Assembly: GCA_964649815.1 (NCBI GenBank) | Contig: CAZYQC010000006.1 | Span: 27,701 to 91,700, forward strand | Origin: G013214665 sp964649815 | GTDB lineage: Bacteria > Pseudomonadota > Alphaproteobacteria > Rhodobacterales > Rhodobacteraceae | Direction of reading: 5' to 3' | Length of the DNA stretch: 64,000 nt | In this document: piece after piece, positions 41,955-50,192 of the stretch | Layout: each line of letters starts with the position of its first letter | How positions within the stretch are numbered: the first letter of the stretch is position 1 | Translations under genes and position numbers: made by a program | The notes under the pieces: model-generated | Databases searched by the model: none | What the model was told of the DNA's origin: nothing | What the model saw: only the letters and a program-made list of their open reading frames with translations

Positions 41955-43166
41955 ATGACAGACGCATATATTTACGACGCCTTGCGCACTCCGCGGGGCA
42001 AGGGCCGCGCGGATGGCAGCTTGCATGAAGTGACGGCTTTGCGCCTGTCGGCGCAGACGCTGAATGCCATCAAAGAGCGCAACAACCTGGATGGCCACGC
42101 GGTTGAGGACGTGGTTTGGGGCAACGTCACGCAGGTTATGGAGCAAGGCGCATGTTTGGCGCGTTCGGCCGTTCTCGCCTCTGATCTAGACGAGCGTATT
42201 CCGGGTCTTGCGATCAACCGGTTCTGCGCTTCGGGGATGGAAGCTGTCAATTTGGCCGCAAACCAGGTGCGTGGTGGTGCGGGTGACGCCTATATCGCAG
42301 GCGGGGTCGAGATGATGAGCCGTGTTCCAATGGGATCAGACGGCGCCGCCGTCGCGGCCGATCCGTCGATCGCAATGGACAGCTATTTTGTGCCGCAGGG
42401 CATTTCGGCGGACATCATTGCGACGAAATATGGGTTTTCCCGCGATGATGCAGATGCGCTGGCTGTCGAAAGCCAAAAACGGGCCAAACAGGCCTGGGAC
42501 GAAGGCCGGTTCGACAAGTCGATTGTTGCGGTTAAGGACATCAACGGCCTGACCATTCTGGACCATGACGAATACATGCGCCCTGGCACCGACATGCAGT
42601 CTCTTGGCGCGCTGAACGCCTCTTTCCAGGCGATGGGTGAGGTGATGCCGGGCTTTGATAAAGTTGCGATGCTGAAATACCCAGAGCTGGAAAAGATCCA
42701 TCACATTCACCACGCGGGCAATTCTTCCGGTATCGTGGACGGATCGGCCGCCGTTTTGATCGGCAACAAGGAATTCGGCGAGAAATGGGGCCTAAAGCCA
42801 CGGGCGCGGATCAAAGCCACGGCAAAGATTGGCACCGATCCGACCATCATGCTCACCGGTCCTGTACCTGTGACCGAGAAAGTTCTGAAAGAGACCGGCA
42901 TGGACATCAACGACATTGATCTTTTTGAGGTCAACGAGGCGTTCTCGGCGGTGGTGTTGCGCTTTATGCAAGCGTTCAACGTGGATCACGACAAGGTCAA
43001 CGTAAACGGCGGCTCGATTGCGATGGGGCATCCGCTGGGTGCGACCGGCGCGATGATCATTGGCACGTTGCTTGATGAGATGGAGCGGGCGGACAAGGAA
43101 ACCGGGCTCGCGACCTTGTGTGTCGCCTCGGGCATGGGCGCGGCCACGGTGCTTGAGCGGGTCTGA
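41955..43166 (+). CDS. Thiolase, acetyl-CoA C-acyltransferase
   Basis: 403 residues. Active-site Cys91 is in N-R-F-C-A-S-G-M-E-A-V-N; the second conserved sites are G-G-S-I-A-M-G-H-P-L-G with His and L-C-V-A-S-G-M-G with the C-terminal Cys. It cleaves 3-ketoacyl-CoA to acetyl-CoA and a shortened acyl-CoA, the last step of beta-oxidation; a reverse biosynthetic acetoacetyl-CoA role is also possible. AAAGGAAGGA precedes the ATG. Its stop shares a base with the cupin start (TGATG). Confidence 0.93.
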   Translation: MTDAYIYDALRTPRGKGRADGSLHEVTALRLSAQTLNAIKERNNLDGHAVEDVVWGNVTQVMEQGACLARSAVLASDLDERIPGLAINRFCASGMEAVNLAANQVRGGAGDAYIAGGVEMMSRVPMGSDGAAVAADPSIAMDSYFVPQGISADIIATKYGFSRDDADALAVESQKRAKQAWDEGRFDKSIVAVKDINGLTILDHDEYMRPGTDMQSLGALNASFQAMGEVMPGFDKVAMLKYPELEKIHHIHHAGNSSGIVDGSAAVLIGNKEFGEKWGLKPRARIKATAKIGTDPTIMLTGPVPVTEKVLKETGMDINDIDLFEVNEAFSAVVLRFMQAFNVDHDKVNVNGGSIAMGHPLGATGAMIIGTLLDEMERADKETGLATLCVASGMGAATVLERV

Positions 43167-43642
43167 TGCCGAAGATCGACCTTTCGACTGCGCGCAAGGT
43201 GGTTGGCAAGACCAACTACCCCGGCGGCTTTGCGCAGAACAACGACCTCTACGAGGCGCTTGTTCTGGGTGACGCCGTTGGCATCAGCCAGTTTGGGGTC
43301 GCATTGGAGACATTGTATCCTGGCGGCATGTCCAGCCAGCGTCATTGGCATGAAGAGGAAGACGAATTCCTGTTCATGCTTAGCGGCGAGGTGGTTTTGA
43401 TCGAAGATGATGGGGAACAGATCCTGCGCCCTGGCGATGCGGCCGGGTGGTCTGCGGGAGATGCAAACGGCCATCACGTGATCAATCGGACAGAGGCAAA
43501 TGCAACCTATCTGATTTTCGGAACCCGGGCCGAGACGGATCGGGCGCATTACCCGGATATTGATTTGGAATACGTGCGGGACGCGCAAGGTTCGCGGTTT
43601 CTGCACAAAGATGGAACACCCTATGAGGGGGAAGAAACATGA
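43166..43642 (+). CDS. Single-cupin protein in the beta-oxidation operon
   Basis: 158 residues, one cupin barrel. Metal ligands are plausible in Q-R-H-W-H-E-E-E-D-E-F-L (H-x-H-x(4-5)-E) and in the second motif G-W-S-A-G-D-A-N-G-H-H. The C-terminal tail D-L-E-Y-V-R-D-A-Q-G-S-R-F-L-H-K-D-G-T-P-Y is a signature seen in a roseobacter cupin group of unknown role. It is squeezed between thiolase and FadJ-type genes with overlaps on both sides (TGATG, ATGA), so it must be made with them. No enzymatic role can be assigned. Confidence 0.85.
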   Translation: MPKIDLSTARKVVGKTNYPGGFAQNNDLYEALVLGDAVGISQFGVALETLYPGGMSSQRHWHEEEDEFLFMLSGEVVLIEDDGEQILRPGDAAGWSAGDANGHHVINRTEANATYLIFGTRAETDRAHYPDIDLEYVRDAQGSRFLHKDGTPYEGEET

Positions 43643-45843
43643 CTGATTTTACAATGGACATCGACGCAGACGGCGTTGCGGTGATCAAATGGGACGTGCC
43701 TGGCAAGTCGATGAACGTGATGTCGATGACCGGCGCGCAGGAGTTGAGCGGGCTTATTGATGCAGCGCTGGCGGATGATGCGGTGAAAGGCATCGTGCTG
43801 ACCTCGGGCAAAGAGGGCAGCTTTGCCGGCGGCATGGACCTCAATGTTTTGGGGTCTATTCGCGAGCAAGCGGGCGACAATCCTGCCGAGGCGTTGTTCA
43901 ACTTTACGATGGATGGCCACAATCTGTTGCGGAAGATGGAACTGGCGGGGATGGACTTTAAAACAAAAAAGGGCGGCAAACCGATTGCGGCGGCGGTCAA
44001 TGGCACTGCGGCGGGCATTGGATACGAGCTTCCACTGGCCACGCACCGCATCTTTATGACGTCCAATCCAAAGGCCAAAATCGGCTTGCCAGAGATTTTG
44101 GTGGGCATTTTCCCCGGCTCAGGCGGAACCACACGGCTGGTGCGCAAACTGGGTGTGATGGGCGCCTCTGAGTATTTGCTGCAAGGCAAAATGGTGGACC
44201 CTGCCAAGGCGAAATCTGCTGGTCTTGTTGACGAGGTCGCAGATGATCCGGTTGCGGCAGCAAAGGCTTGGGTTTTGCAAGCCAAGGACGCCGATTTGGT
44301 CAAACCTTGGGACGCCAAAGGCTATAAGATGCCAGGTGGTGCGCCATATCACCCCGCCGGGTTCCAGACCTTTGTCGGCGCCTCCGCGATGGTCAACGGC
44401 CAAACCCAAGGCGCGTTCCCTGCTGCCAAGGCGTTGTTGTCAGCCGTGTACGAAGGCGCTTTGGTGCCATTCGACACAGCGCTAAAAGTCGAGGCGCGCT
44501 GGTTCACCAATGTTCTGACGAACCCGTCCTCGTCTGCGATGATCCGTTCTTTGTTCCTGAACAAAGAAGCACTGGAAAAAGGGGCTGTGCGCCCTGCGAA
44601 TGTGGATGATCAGCGTGTCAAAAAGCTGGGCGTTTTGGGCGCTGGCATGATGGGGGCCGGCATCGCGTTGGTTTCTGCGCAGGCAGGCATGGAGGTCGTT
44701 TTGATCGACCGCGACCAGGAGAGCGCGGACAAAGGCAAGGCCTATACGGAGGCTTATCTCGACAAGGGGATCAAGCGCCGCAAGATCACCGAGGAAAAGA
44801 AAGCGACCGTTTTGGGTCAGATCACGGCGACGCCCGATCTGGAGGCTTTGGCCGATTGTGACTTGATCATCGAAGCCGTTTTTGAGGATCCAGCGGTCAA
44901 AGCGGAAATCACGCAAAAGGTCGAAGCGATCATCCCAGAGAGCTGTATCTTTGCGTCCAACACCTCGACCCTGCCGATTTCGTCCTTGGCGACCGCTTCA
45001 AAGCGGCCCGAGCAGTTCATCGGCATCCACTTCTTCTCTCCGGTTGAAAAGATGCTTTTGGTGGAGATCATCAAAGGCAACGAAACCGGGGATCGTGCGG
45101 TTGCAAAGGCGCTGGACTATGTTCGCCAGATCAAGAAGACACCGATTGTTGTGAACGATGCGCGGTTCTTCTACGCGAACCGCTGCATCATTCCTTATGG
45201 CGGAGAGGCGAACCGCATGTTGACCGAGGGTGTCTCGCCCGCGCTGATCGACAATGCCGCGCGCCAGATGGGCTTTCCTGTGGGTCCGATCCAGTTGGGC
45301 GATGAAACCTCCGTTGACCTGGCGGTGCGCATCATGAAAGCGACCAAAGCGGCAATGGGCAATGAATACGACGCCTCGGAAGCGGATGATTTGATCGTCT
45401 GGATGGAAGAACAAGGCCGCCTTGGGAAGAAGTCAAAAGCGGGCTATTTCGACTATGACGACAACGGCAAACGCACAGGATACTGGAAAGGTCTGCACGA
45501 CAAGTATCCGCTGGCGGAAGAGCAACCAGATCTGGTCGAAGTGCAAGAACGTTTGATGTTCGCACAAGCGTTGGAGGCCGTGCGCGCCCTGGAAGAAGGC
45601 GTGTTGATGGACATCCGCGAAGGTGATGTGGGCGCGATTTTGGGCTGGGGCTTTGCACCTTGGTCGGGCGGCCCTTTCAGCTGGCTCGACATCATCGGGG
45701 CGCCTTACGCGGCACAACGTTGTGACGAATTGTCAGAAAAGTTTGGCAAGCGGTTCACGTGCCCGCCGCTCTTGCGAGAGATGGCAGAAAAGGGTCAGAC
45801 CTTTTATGGCCGCTTTGGACAAACGGATGCCAAAGCAGCGTAA
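43639..45843 (+). CDS. fadJ: Bifunctional enoyl-CoA hydratase / 3-hydroxyacyl-CoA dehydrogenase (FadJ/FadB type)
   Basis: 734 residues. N-terminal crotonase domain (about 1-290) with the oxyanion loop G-S-F-A-G-G-M-D-L and Glu in G-L-P-E-I-L-V-G-I-F-P-G-S-G-G-T. Then the NAD domain starting VLGAGMMGAG (about residue 330), catalytic His in I-G-I-H-F-F-S-P-V-E-K-M and a duplicated C-terminal helical domain. It hydrates enoyl-CoA and oxidises the hydroxyacyl-CoA, linking the acyl-CoA dehydrogenases above with the thiolase. It is followed by a strong terminator. Confidence 0.95.
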   Translation: MTDFTMDIDADGVAVIKWDVPGKSMNVMSMTGAQELSGLIDAALADDAVKGIVLTSGKEGSFAGGMDLNVLGSIREQAGDNPAEALFNFTMDGHNLLRKMELAGMDFKTKKGGKPIAAAVNGTAAGIGYELPLATHRIFMTSNPKAKIGLPEILVGIFPGSGGTTRLVRKLGVMGASEYLLQGKMVDPAKAKSAGLVDEVADDPVAAAKAWVLQAKDADLVKPWDAKGYKMPGGAPYHPAGFQTFVGASAMVNGQTQGAFPAAKALLSAVYEGALVPFDTALKVEARWFTNVLTNPSSSAMIRSLFLNKEALEKGAVRPANVDDQRVKKLGVLGAGMMGAGIALVSAQAGMEVVLIDRDQESADKGKAYTEAYLDKGIKRRKITEEKKATVLGQITATPDLEALADCDLIIEAVFEDPAVKAEITQKVEAIIPESCIFASNTSTLPISSLATASKRPEQFIGIHFFSPVEKMLLVEIIKGNETGDRAVAKALDYVRQIKKTPIVVNDARFFYANRCIIPYGGEANRMLTEGVSPALIDNAARQMGFPVGPIQLGDETSVDLAVRIMKATKAAMGNEYDASEADDLIVWMEEQGRLGKKSKAGYFDYDDNGKRTGYWKGLHDKYPLAEEQPDLVEVQERLMFAQALEAVRALEEGVLMDIREGDVGAILGWGFAPWSGGPFSWLDIIGAPYAAQRCDELSEKFGKRFTCPPLLREMAEKGQTFYGRFGQTDAKAA

Positions 45844-45851
45844 CTTCGCAT

Positions 45852-45876
45852 AAAGGGGCCCAAGCGGCCCCTTTTT
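45852..45876. terminator. Rho-independent terminator of the beta-oxidation cluster
   Basis: AAAGGGGCC (45852-45860) pairs with GGCCCCTTT (45866-45874), loop CAAGC, and the T run continues to 45876. It lies 8 bases after the fadJ-type stop. Its symmetry also serves the convergent Hint-protein gene, whose stop codon begins in the T run. Confidence 0.9.
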
Positions 45877-46517
45877 CACATCAGGTGCTGTTGGGTGTTT
45901 GGCACGACGCCGGCGAGGATCGATGCCGCCTCTGGGCCGCGAATGGTGCGGTAGGCGGTATCGCTCTGGTGATGTCCGGCAAGCATGTCGATGATATTGG
46001 TCACACGCGGGCAATGCACCAACAGGCCGCCGTCGGAATAGACCACAACATCGCGATCAAAGATCAAGTGAACCGTGTCGATGCGCTGGTGACATGGCGT
46101 TTGCACCACGCCATTCCAGCCAATCAGGGATTTGGCGGGCACAATGGCGAACGGGTCGCCAAAGGCATCGTCTGCTGTGTCGCTTTCGACCATAACCCCT
46201 TGATCCGGGAGGATGCGGGCATCTTGGGCATTGCCCAATGCGCCTGCGGGTATGTGAATGGGCCAGGCCGCCGCTGGCACGTGGATTGCGTCGATAAAAC
46301 ACTGCTGCCGGCGCACCTCTTGCACCGGGACCATGCCGTGATCAAAGGTCAATACCCAATCACCCGCCGCCAACGCCTCGACCGGGCGCCAGCCCATTTC
46401 CGAGGCGATGCGGGTACCGGAAAGAAGGCCACGCGCGATCTGAGGGGTCCCGTCATAGGCACCAGAGGTTTCAGCGGTACGGCGCGTCGTCTGTGACTTG
46501 GCCCAAGTGAACATCAT
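45876..46517 (-). CDS. Hint-domain protein with degenerate splice site
   Basis: 213 residues. The Hint (hedgehog/intein) signature is clear: S-G-T-R-I-A-S-E-M-G-W-R-P-V-E-A-L-A-A-G-D-W-V-L-T, and the C-terminal block IDTVHLIFDRDVVVYSDG. In self-processing Hint domains a Cys or Ser starts the motif (C-F-x-x-G-T). Here the matching residue is Leu (GLLSGTRIA), so auto-cleavage by the usual N-S/N-O shift looks impossible. Roseobacters carry many Hint_2 proteins of unknown role. It faces fadJ across a shared terminator. Confidence 0.82.
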   Translation of the reverse strand: MMFTWAKSQTTRRTAETSGAYDGTPQIARGLLSGTRIASEMGWRPVEALAAGDWVLTFDHGMVPVQEVRRQQCFIDAIHVPAAAWPIHIPAGALGNAQDARILPDQGVMVESDTADDAFGDPFAIVPAKSLIGWNGVVQTPCHQRIDTVHLIFDRDVVVYSDGGLLVHCPRVTNIIDMLAGHHQSDTAYRTIRGPEAASILAGVVPNTQQHLM

Positions 46518-46706
46518 TCATCCCCGTTTGGTTGTGGCAGCACGCTTCTGCGGCAAAAGATCGGTGAGGTCAGTTCGATTGATTCTCGGGGCGCGTTCGC
46601 GGAAAGACCGTGGCTGAAATCGGGCATTGTCCCCGTTTGCGACCGCAAAACGGGTCTGGCACATCGCATTGTTGCGCGCGGAGGACACAATCCAAGGTCG
46701 AAAATT

Positions 46707-47354
46707 TCACGCAAAGCGATAATCGAACCGCGCAATATCCTCGGCGGCAATCTCGGCGACGATGTCTTTGGTCGTATCAGAATAATAGCTGGCGTAGTCC
46801 AAACCCCGGGTCGAGGCGTTTTCGCGCGGCAGGTCGAGCGCAAAGCCCAAATGCGCCCACAGCGGGGCGGCATCCTGTTGGAAATGCTCGACGCGGATGT
46901 AGGCAGAGCAAACCTCTACCCCGCTCGCGTCGGTCACATAGTGGCGGGCGGGCGCGTTGCGCCAGGCGGCTTGGGTCGCGGGGTGTGCAACGAAGTCTGC
47001 AAATGTGCTGGTATGAGCCAAATGAACAGAGGGGTGATCGAACCCTTGGGTTTGCAGCCAGGTGTAATAGCTGACCATCCGGTCCCAGGGATTGCGCACC
47101 AATGTGAACACGAAAACGCCGTCCAGGTCGGGGCCATCAATCCAGCCAGACAGATCCGCCAGCGTGCTGTGTTTCCACAAACGGCCCCTGGCAGGCAAAT
47201 CTTTGGCGCGGCGGCGGCGTTTGAGCGCTTTGGGCGTGTCGCCAAGCATCACGTCATCTTTCATGGCGCGCGCCTCAAGCGCCAAAGCCATCGAAGTTCC
47301 CGCCGTCTTGGGAATGTGAATAAAGAGGTACTTTCGGCCCGGGCTCCAAATCAT
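46707..47354 (-). CDS. Sulfotransferase family 2 protein
   Basis: About 215 residues from ATG at 47354 (MIWSPGRKYLF), with AAGAGAGAG before it. The PAPS-binding 5'-PSB loop F-I-H-I-P-K-T-A-G-T-S-M and the 3' motif L-V-R-N-P-W-D-R-M-V-S-Y are exactly those of family 2 carbohydrate sulfotransferases. It probably sulfates a polysaccharide or glycan. It stands alone; the 190-base stretch to the Hint gene contains no supported gene. Confidence 0.88.
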   Translation of the reverse strand: MIWSPGRKYLFIHIPKTAGTSMALALEARAMKDDVMLGDTPKALKRRRRAKDLPARGRLWKHSTLADLSGWIDGPDLDGVFVFTLVRNPWDRMVSYYTWLQTQGFDHPSVHLAHTSTFADFVAHPATQAAWRNAPARHYVTDASGVEVCSAYIRVEHFQQDAAPLWAHLGFALDLPRENASTRGLDYASYYSDTTKDIVAEIAAEDIARFDYRFA

Positions 47355-47445
47355 GCTCTCTCTTAACATTGCAAGATTGGCTTTTCATTTCCGAATTCTG
47401 CGCCAATATGCCGGATCACGGACCTGGAAGGTGGAGGAGACGCAG

Positions 47446-49074
47446 ATGGGTTGGTTGGCGGACGAAAAAGGCCTGGAAAAGAACGCGGCAAATTATGTGC
47501 CTTTGACGCCTCTGTCGCATCTGCGCAGGGCGGTTCGCGTCTTTCCCGACCGGATGGCTGTGGTGTACGGCGCGCACCGGAAAACCTATGGCGAGTATTA
47601 CGCGCGCGTCTCTCGATTGGCCTCGGGCTTGGTCGGTTTGGGCGTAAAACCGGGCGACGTGGTGGCAACGATTGTGCCGAATGTGCCAGCGCAGGTAGAG
47701 GCGAGCTTTGGCATCCCGGCGTCGGGTGCCGTTTTGAACACGATCAACATCCGCCTCGATGAAGGGACAATTGCCTATATCTTTGATCATGGCGAGGCCA
47801 AGGTTGTCTTGGTCGACACGCAATTCTTGCCTGCGGCCGAGGCCGCAATGGACGCGATGGAAGGCCCCAAGCCCAAGATCATCGAATGCCCCGACGAAGA
47901 GGCCGGTTTCCCTGCAACAGGGCGGTACATGACCTACGATGACCTTCTGGCCACGGGCGATCCCGATTTTGACTGGATCATGCCAGAGGATGAGTGGGAA
48001 TCTATCGCGCTGAACTACACCTCAGGCACGACCGGGCGCCCCAAAGGCGTGGTTACGCATCATCGCGGGTCTTACTTGATGACAATGGGCACGGTGATCA
48101 GTTGGCGGATGGTGATGCATCCGGTCTATCTGACGATTGTGCCGCTGTTTCACTGCAACGGGTGGAACCATTCATGGTTGATGCCGATGGTGGGCGGCAC
48201 GATTGTGTGCTGTCGCGACATAACGGCCGCCAATGTCTTTGACGCGATCGCGGACGAAGGTGTGACGCATTTCGGTGGCGCGCCGATCGTTTTGAACATG
48301 TTGGTCAATGCGCCCGCGTCGGAATTGCGCCAGTTCGATCATGTGGTCGAGGTGTTCACCGCAGGTGCGCCCCCTGCCCCGGCAACCTTGGCCAAGATCG
48401 AGCCGATGGGCTTTAACGTGACGCAGGTTTACGGGCTGACCGAAACCTATGGTCACGTGACCGAGTGTCTGTGGCGTGACGAGGATTGGAGCGGTTTGGA
48501 AGGCTCGGACCGCGCCGCGATCAAAGCGCGGCAAGGCGTCGCCTTTCCTATGATGGAAGACATCACCGTGCTGGATGAACAGATGGCCCAGGTGCCGATG
48601 GACAGCCAGGCGCAGGGCGAGATTGTGATGCGCGGCAATTGTGTCATGAAAGGGTATCTCAAGAACCCGGATGCAACGGCAGAGGCCTTTGCAGGCGGGT
48701 ATTTCCATTCCGGTGATATCGCCGTGCAGCATCCAGATGGCTATATTCAGATCGCAGACAGGGCCAAAGACATCATTATCTCGGGCGGAGAGAATATCTC
48801 TTCGGTAGAAGTCGAAGGTGTTTTGATGGGGCATCCTGACGTGCTTTTGGCGGCTGTGGTTGCTAAGCCGGACGAAAAGTGGGGCGAAGTGCCATGTGCC
48901 TTTATCGAGCTAAAGGAAGGCAAGGCCGGAGACGAAGCGAGCTTGATCGCCCATTGCCGAGACACGCTTGCCGGGTTCAAGACACCCAAACAGGTGGTTT
49001 TCCAGGAATTGCCCAAGACATCGACAGGCAAAATCCAAAAGTTTGAGCTGCGCAAGGTGGCGGCGGCGCTTTAA
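47446..49074 (+). CDS. AMP-dependent acyl-CoA synthetase
   Basis: 542 residues from ATG at 47446 (MGWLADEKG) with GGAGGAG upstream. ANL-superfamily motifs: P-loop N-Y-T-S-G-T-T-G-R-P-K-G-V-V, V-Y-G-L-T-E-T-Y-G-H, hinge D-R-A-K-D-I-I-I-S-G-G-E-N and the catalytic Lys in K-T-S-T-G-K-I-Q-K. It adenylates a free fatty (or aryl/short-chain) acid and forms the CoA thioester that the enzymes at 37.8-45.8 kb could degrade. It resembles the plant-type acyl-activating enzymes and DmdB relatives; chain length cannot be read from sequence. Confidence 0.9.
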   Translation: MGWLADEKGLEKNAANYVPLTPLSHLRRAVRVFPDRMAVVYGAHRKTYGEYYARVSRLASGLVGLGVKPGDVVATIVPNVPAQVEASFGIPASGAVLNTINIRLDEGTIAYIFDHGEAKVVLVDTQFLPAAEAAMDAMEGPKPKIIECPDEEAGFPATGRYMTYDDLLATGDPDFDWIMPEDEWESIALNYTSGTTGRPKGVVTHHRGSYLMTMGTVISWRMVMHPVYLTIVPLFHCNGWNHSWLMPMVGGTIVCCRDITAANVFDAIADEGVTHFGGAPIVLNMLVNAPASELRQFDHVVEVFTAGAPPAPATLAKIEPMGFNVTQVYGLTETYGHVTECLWRDEDWSGLEGSDRAAIKARQGVAFPMMEDITVLDEQMAQVPMDSQAQGEIVMRGNCVMKGYLKNPDATAEAFAGGYFHSGDIAVQHPDGYIQIADRAKDIIISGGENISSVEVEGVLMGHPDVLLAAVVAKPDEKWGEVPCAFIELKEGKAGDEASLIAHCRDTLAGFKTPKQVVFQELPKTSTGKIQKFELRKVAAAL

Positions 49075-49139
49075 AGGCGGGTCCGGCCCTTAGGGTCAAT
49101 CATTGCCAAGCAGGATTTGCGTGGCTGATGGAACGTGGT

Positions 49140-49160
49140 ATCCTTGGTCAAAACAAGGAT
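49140..49160 (+). other. Hairpin masking the ribosome binding site of the next gene
   Basis: ATCCTTG (49140-49146) pairs perfectly with CAAGGAT (49154-49160), loop GTCAAAA. The 3' arm contains AAGGA, the SD for the ATG at 49170. If folded, it would block translation, so temperature or a factor may control this membrane protein. Confidence 0.4.
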
Positions 49161-49169
49161 GAGCAGTCC

Positions 49170-50180
49170 ATGACAGCATTGCGCAAATACGCTCGGCTTG
49201 AGGCCAGTGGCCTTTGGCGTGCGCATGCGGATGCGCAACGGCGCGATGTTATCGTCTCGATTGGGGATGCGACGCTGGTGATTTCTGACGCCTCGGACCG
49301 ACCCTTGGCGCATTGGTCCTTGGCGGCCATCGAACGCGACGGCTCTAAAATGCCCGCGGTCTACTATCCTGACGGCGCGCGGGACGAGACGCTCGAACTG
49401 GCGGAAAATGAAAAAGAGATGGTTGAGGCCATCGAAACGCTGCGTCGGGCGATTGATCGGGCGCGTCCGCATCCAGGGCGGCTGCGGTGGTTGGGCGCGG
49501 GGCTGTCGGTCGCCCTTGTCGCGGCACTTGCGCTTTTTTGGGTGCCGGGGGCTTTGGTTGATCACGCGGTTCGAGTGGTCCCTTCGGTCAAGCGGGCCGA
49601 GATTGGCAGCGAGCTGTTGCAGCGCGTCACGCGCGTGAGCGGCCCCGTGTGCAGCACGCCGGGCGCTTACTTGGGCCTGCAAAAGCTTGCACAGCGCACG
49701 GGCGTTGATCGGATCATGGTGGTGCCTGACGGCGCCGCGCCTGCGCTTTATCTGCCTGGGGGGACGGTCTTGTTGAACAAAAGCGTGATCACCGATTTCG
49801 ATGACCCCAGCGTTGCCGCTGGCTATGTTGTGGCCGAGCGCGTCCGCATGGACGAAGACGCCGCATTGCGCGCCTTGTTAGAGGTTGGCGGCGTAAGGGC
49901 AAGTGCAACCTTGCTGACGACAGGCGCCCTGCCCGCGCAAGTCTTGGACACATATGCCGAAACCGCGATGTCGTCCGCCCCTGACGCACCTGCGCCCGCG
50001 GCGCTCTTGCCCGCCTTTGAAAGCGCGGAATTGCGCAGCGCGCCCTACGCCTTTGCGCGGGATTTGCGCGGCGACAGCACGCGGGCGCTTATTGAGGACG
50101 ATCCTTGGCGCAACAGCGCACCGCGAGAAATCATGCGGGACGCTGAGTGGCTGCAATTGCAGGACATCTGCGCCCCCTAG
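49170..50180 (+). CDS. Membrane protein resembling an inactive M48-type peptidase
   Basis: 336 residues from ATG at 49170 (MTALRKYARLEASG). An N-terminal cytosolic beta-rich part is followed by one membrane helix (WLGAGLSVALVAALALFWVPGAL, about 107-129). The rest faces the periplasm and follows the layout of M48 peptidases: A-L-Y-L-P-G-G-T-V-L-L-N-K-S-V-I, then V-A-A-G-Y-V-V-A-E-R-V-R where HExxH is expected. The zinc-binding histidines are absent, so proteolysis is unlikely. Related proteins in roseobacters seem to share this form. Function unknown; a scaffold or sensor role is conceivable. Confidence 0.7.
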   Translation: MTALRKYARLEASGLWRAHADAQRRDVIVSIGDATLVISDASDRPLAHWSLAAIERDGSKMPAVYYPDGARDETLELAENEKEMVEAIETLRRAIDRARPHPGRLRWLGAGLSVALVAALALFWVPGALVDHAVRVVPSVKRAEIGSELLQRVTRVSGPVCSTPGAYLGLQKLAQRTGVDRIMVVPDGAAPALYLPGGTVLLNKSVITDFDDPSVAAGYVVAERVRMDEDAALRALLEVGGVRASATLLTTGALPAQVLDTYAETAMSSAPDAPAPAALLPAFESAELRSAPYAFARDLRGDSTRALIEDDPWRNSAPREIMRDAEWLQLQDICAP

Positions 50181-50192
50181 CGCAGATGGCGA

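Noticed and set aside
46514..46873. 119-residue minus-strand frame overlapping the sulfotransferase 3' end
   Set aside because: Overlaps a good sulfotransferase by over 160 bases in another frame, has no SD and is Arg/Pro-rich.
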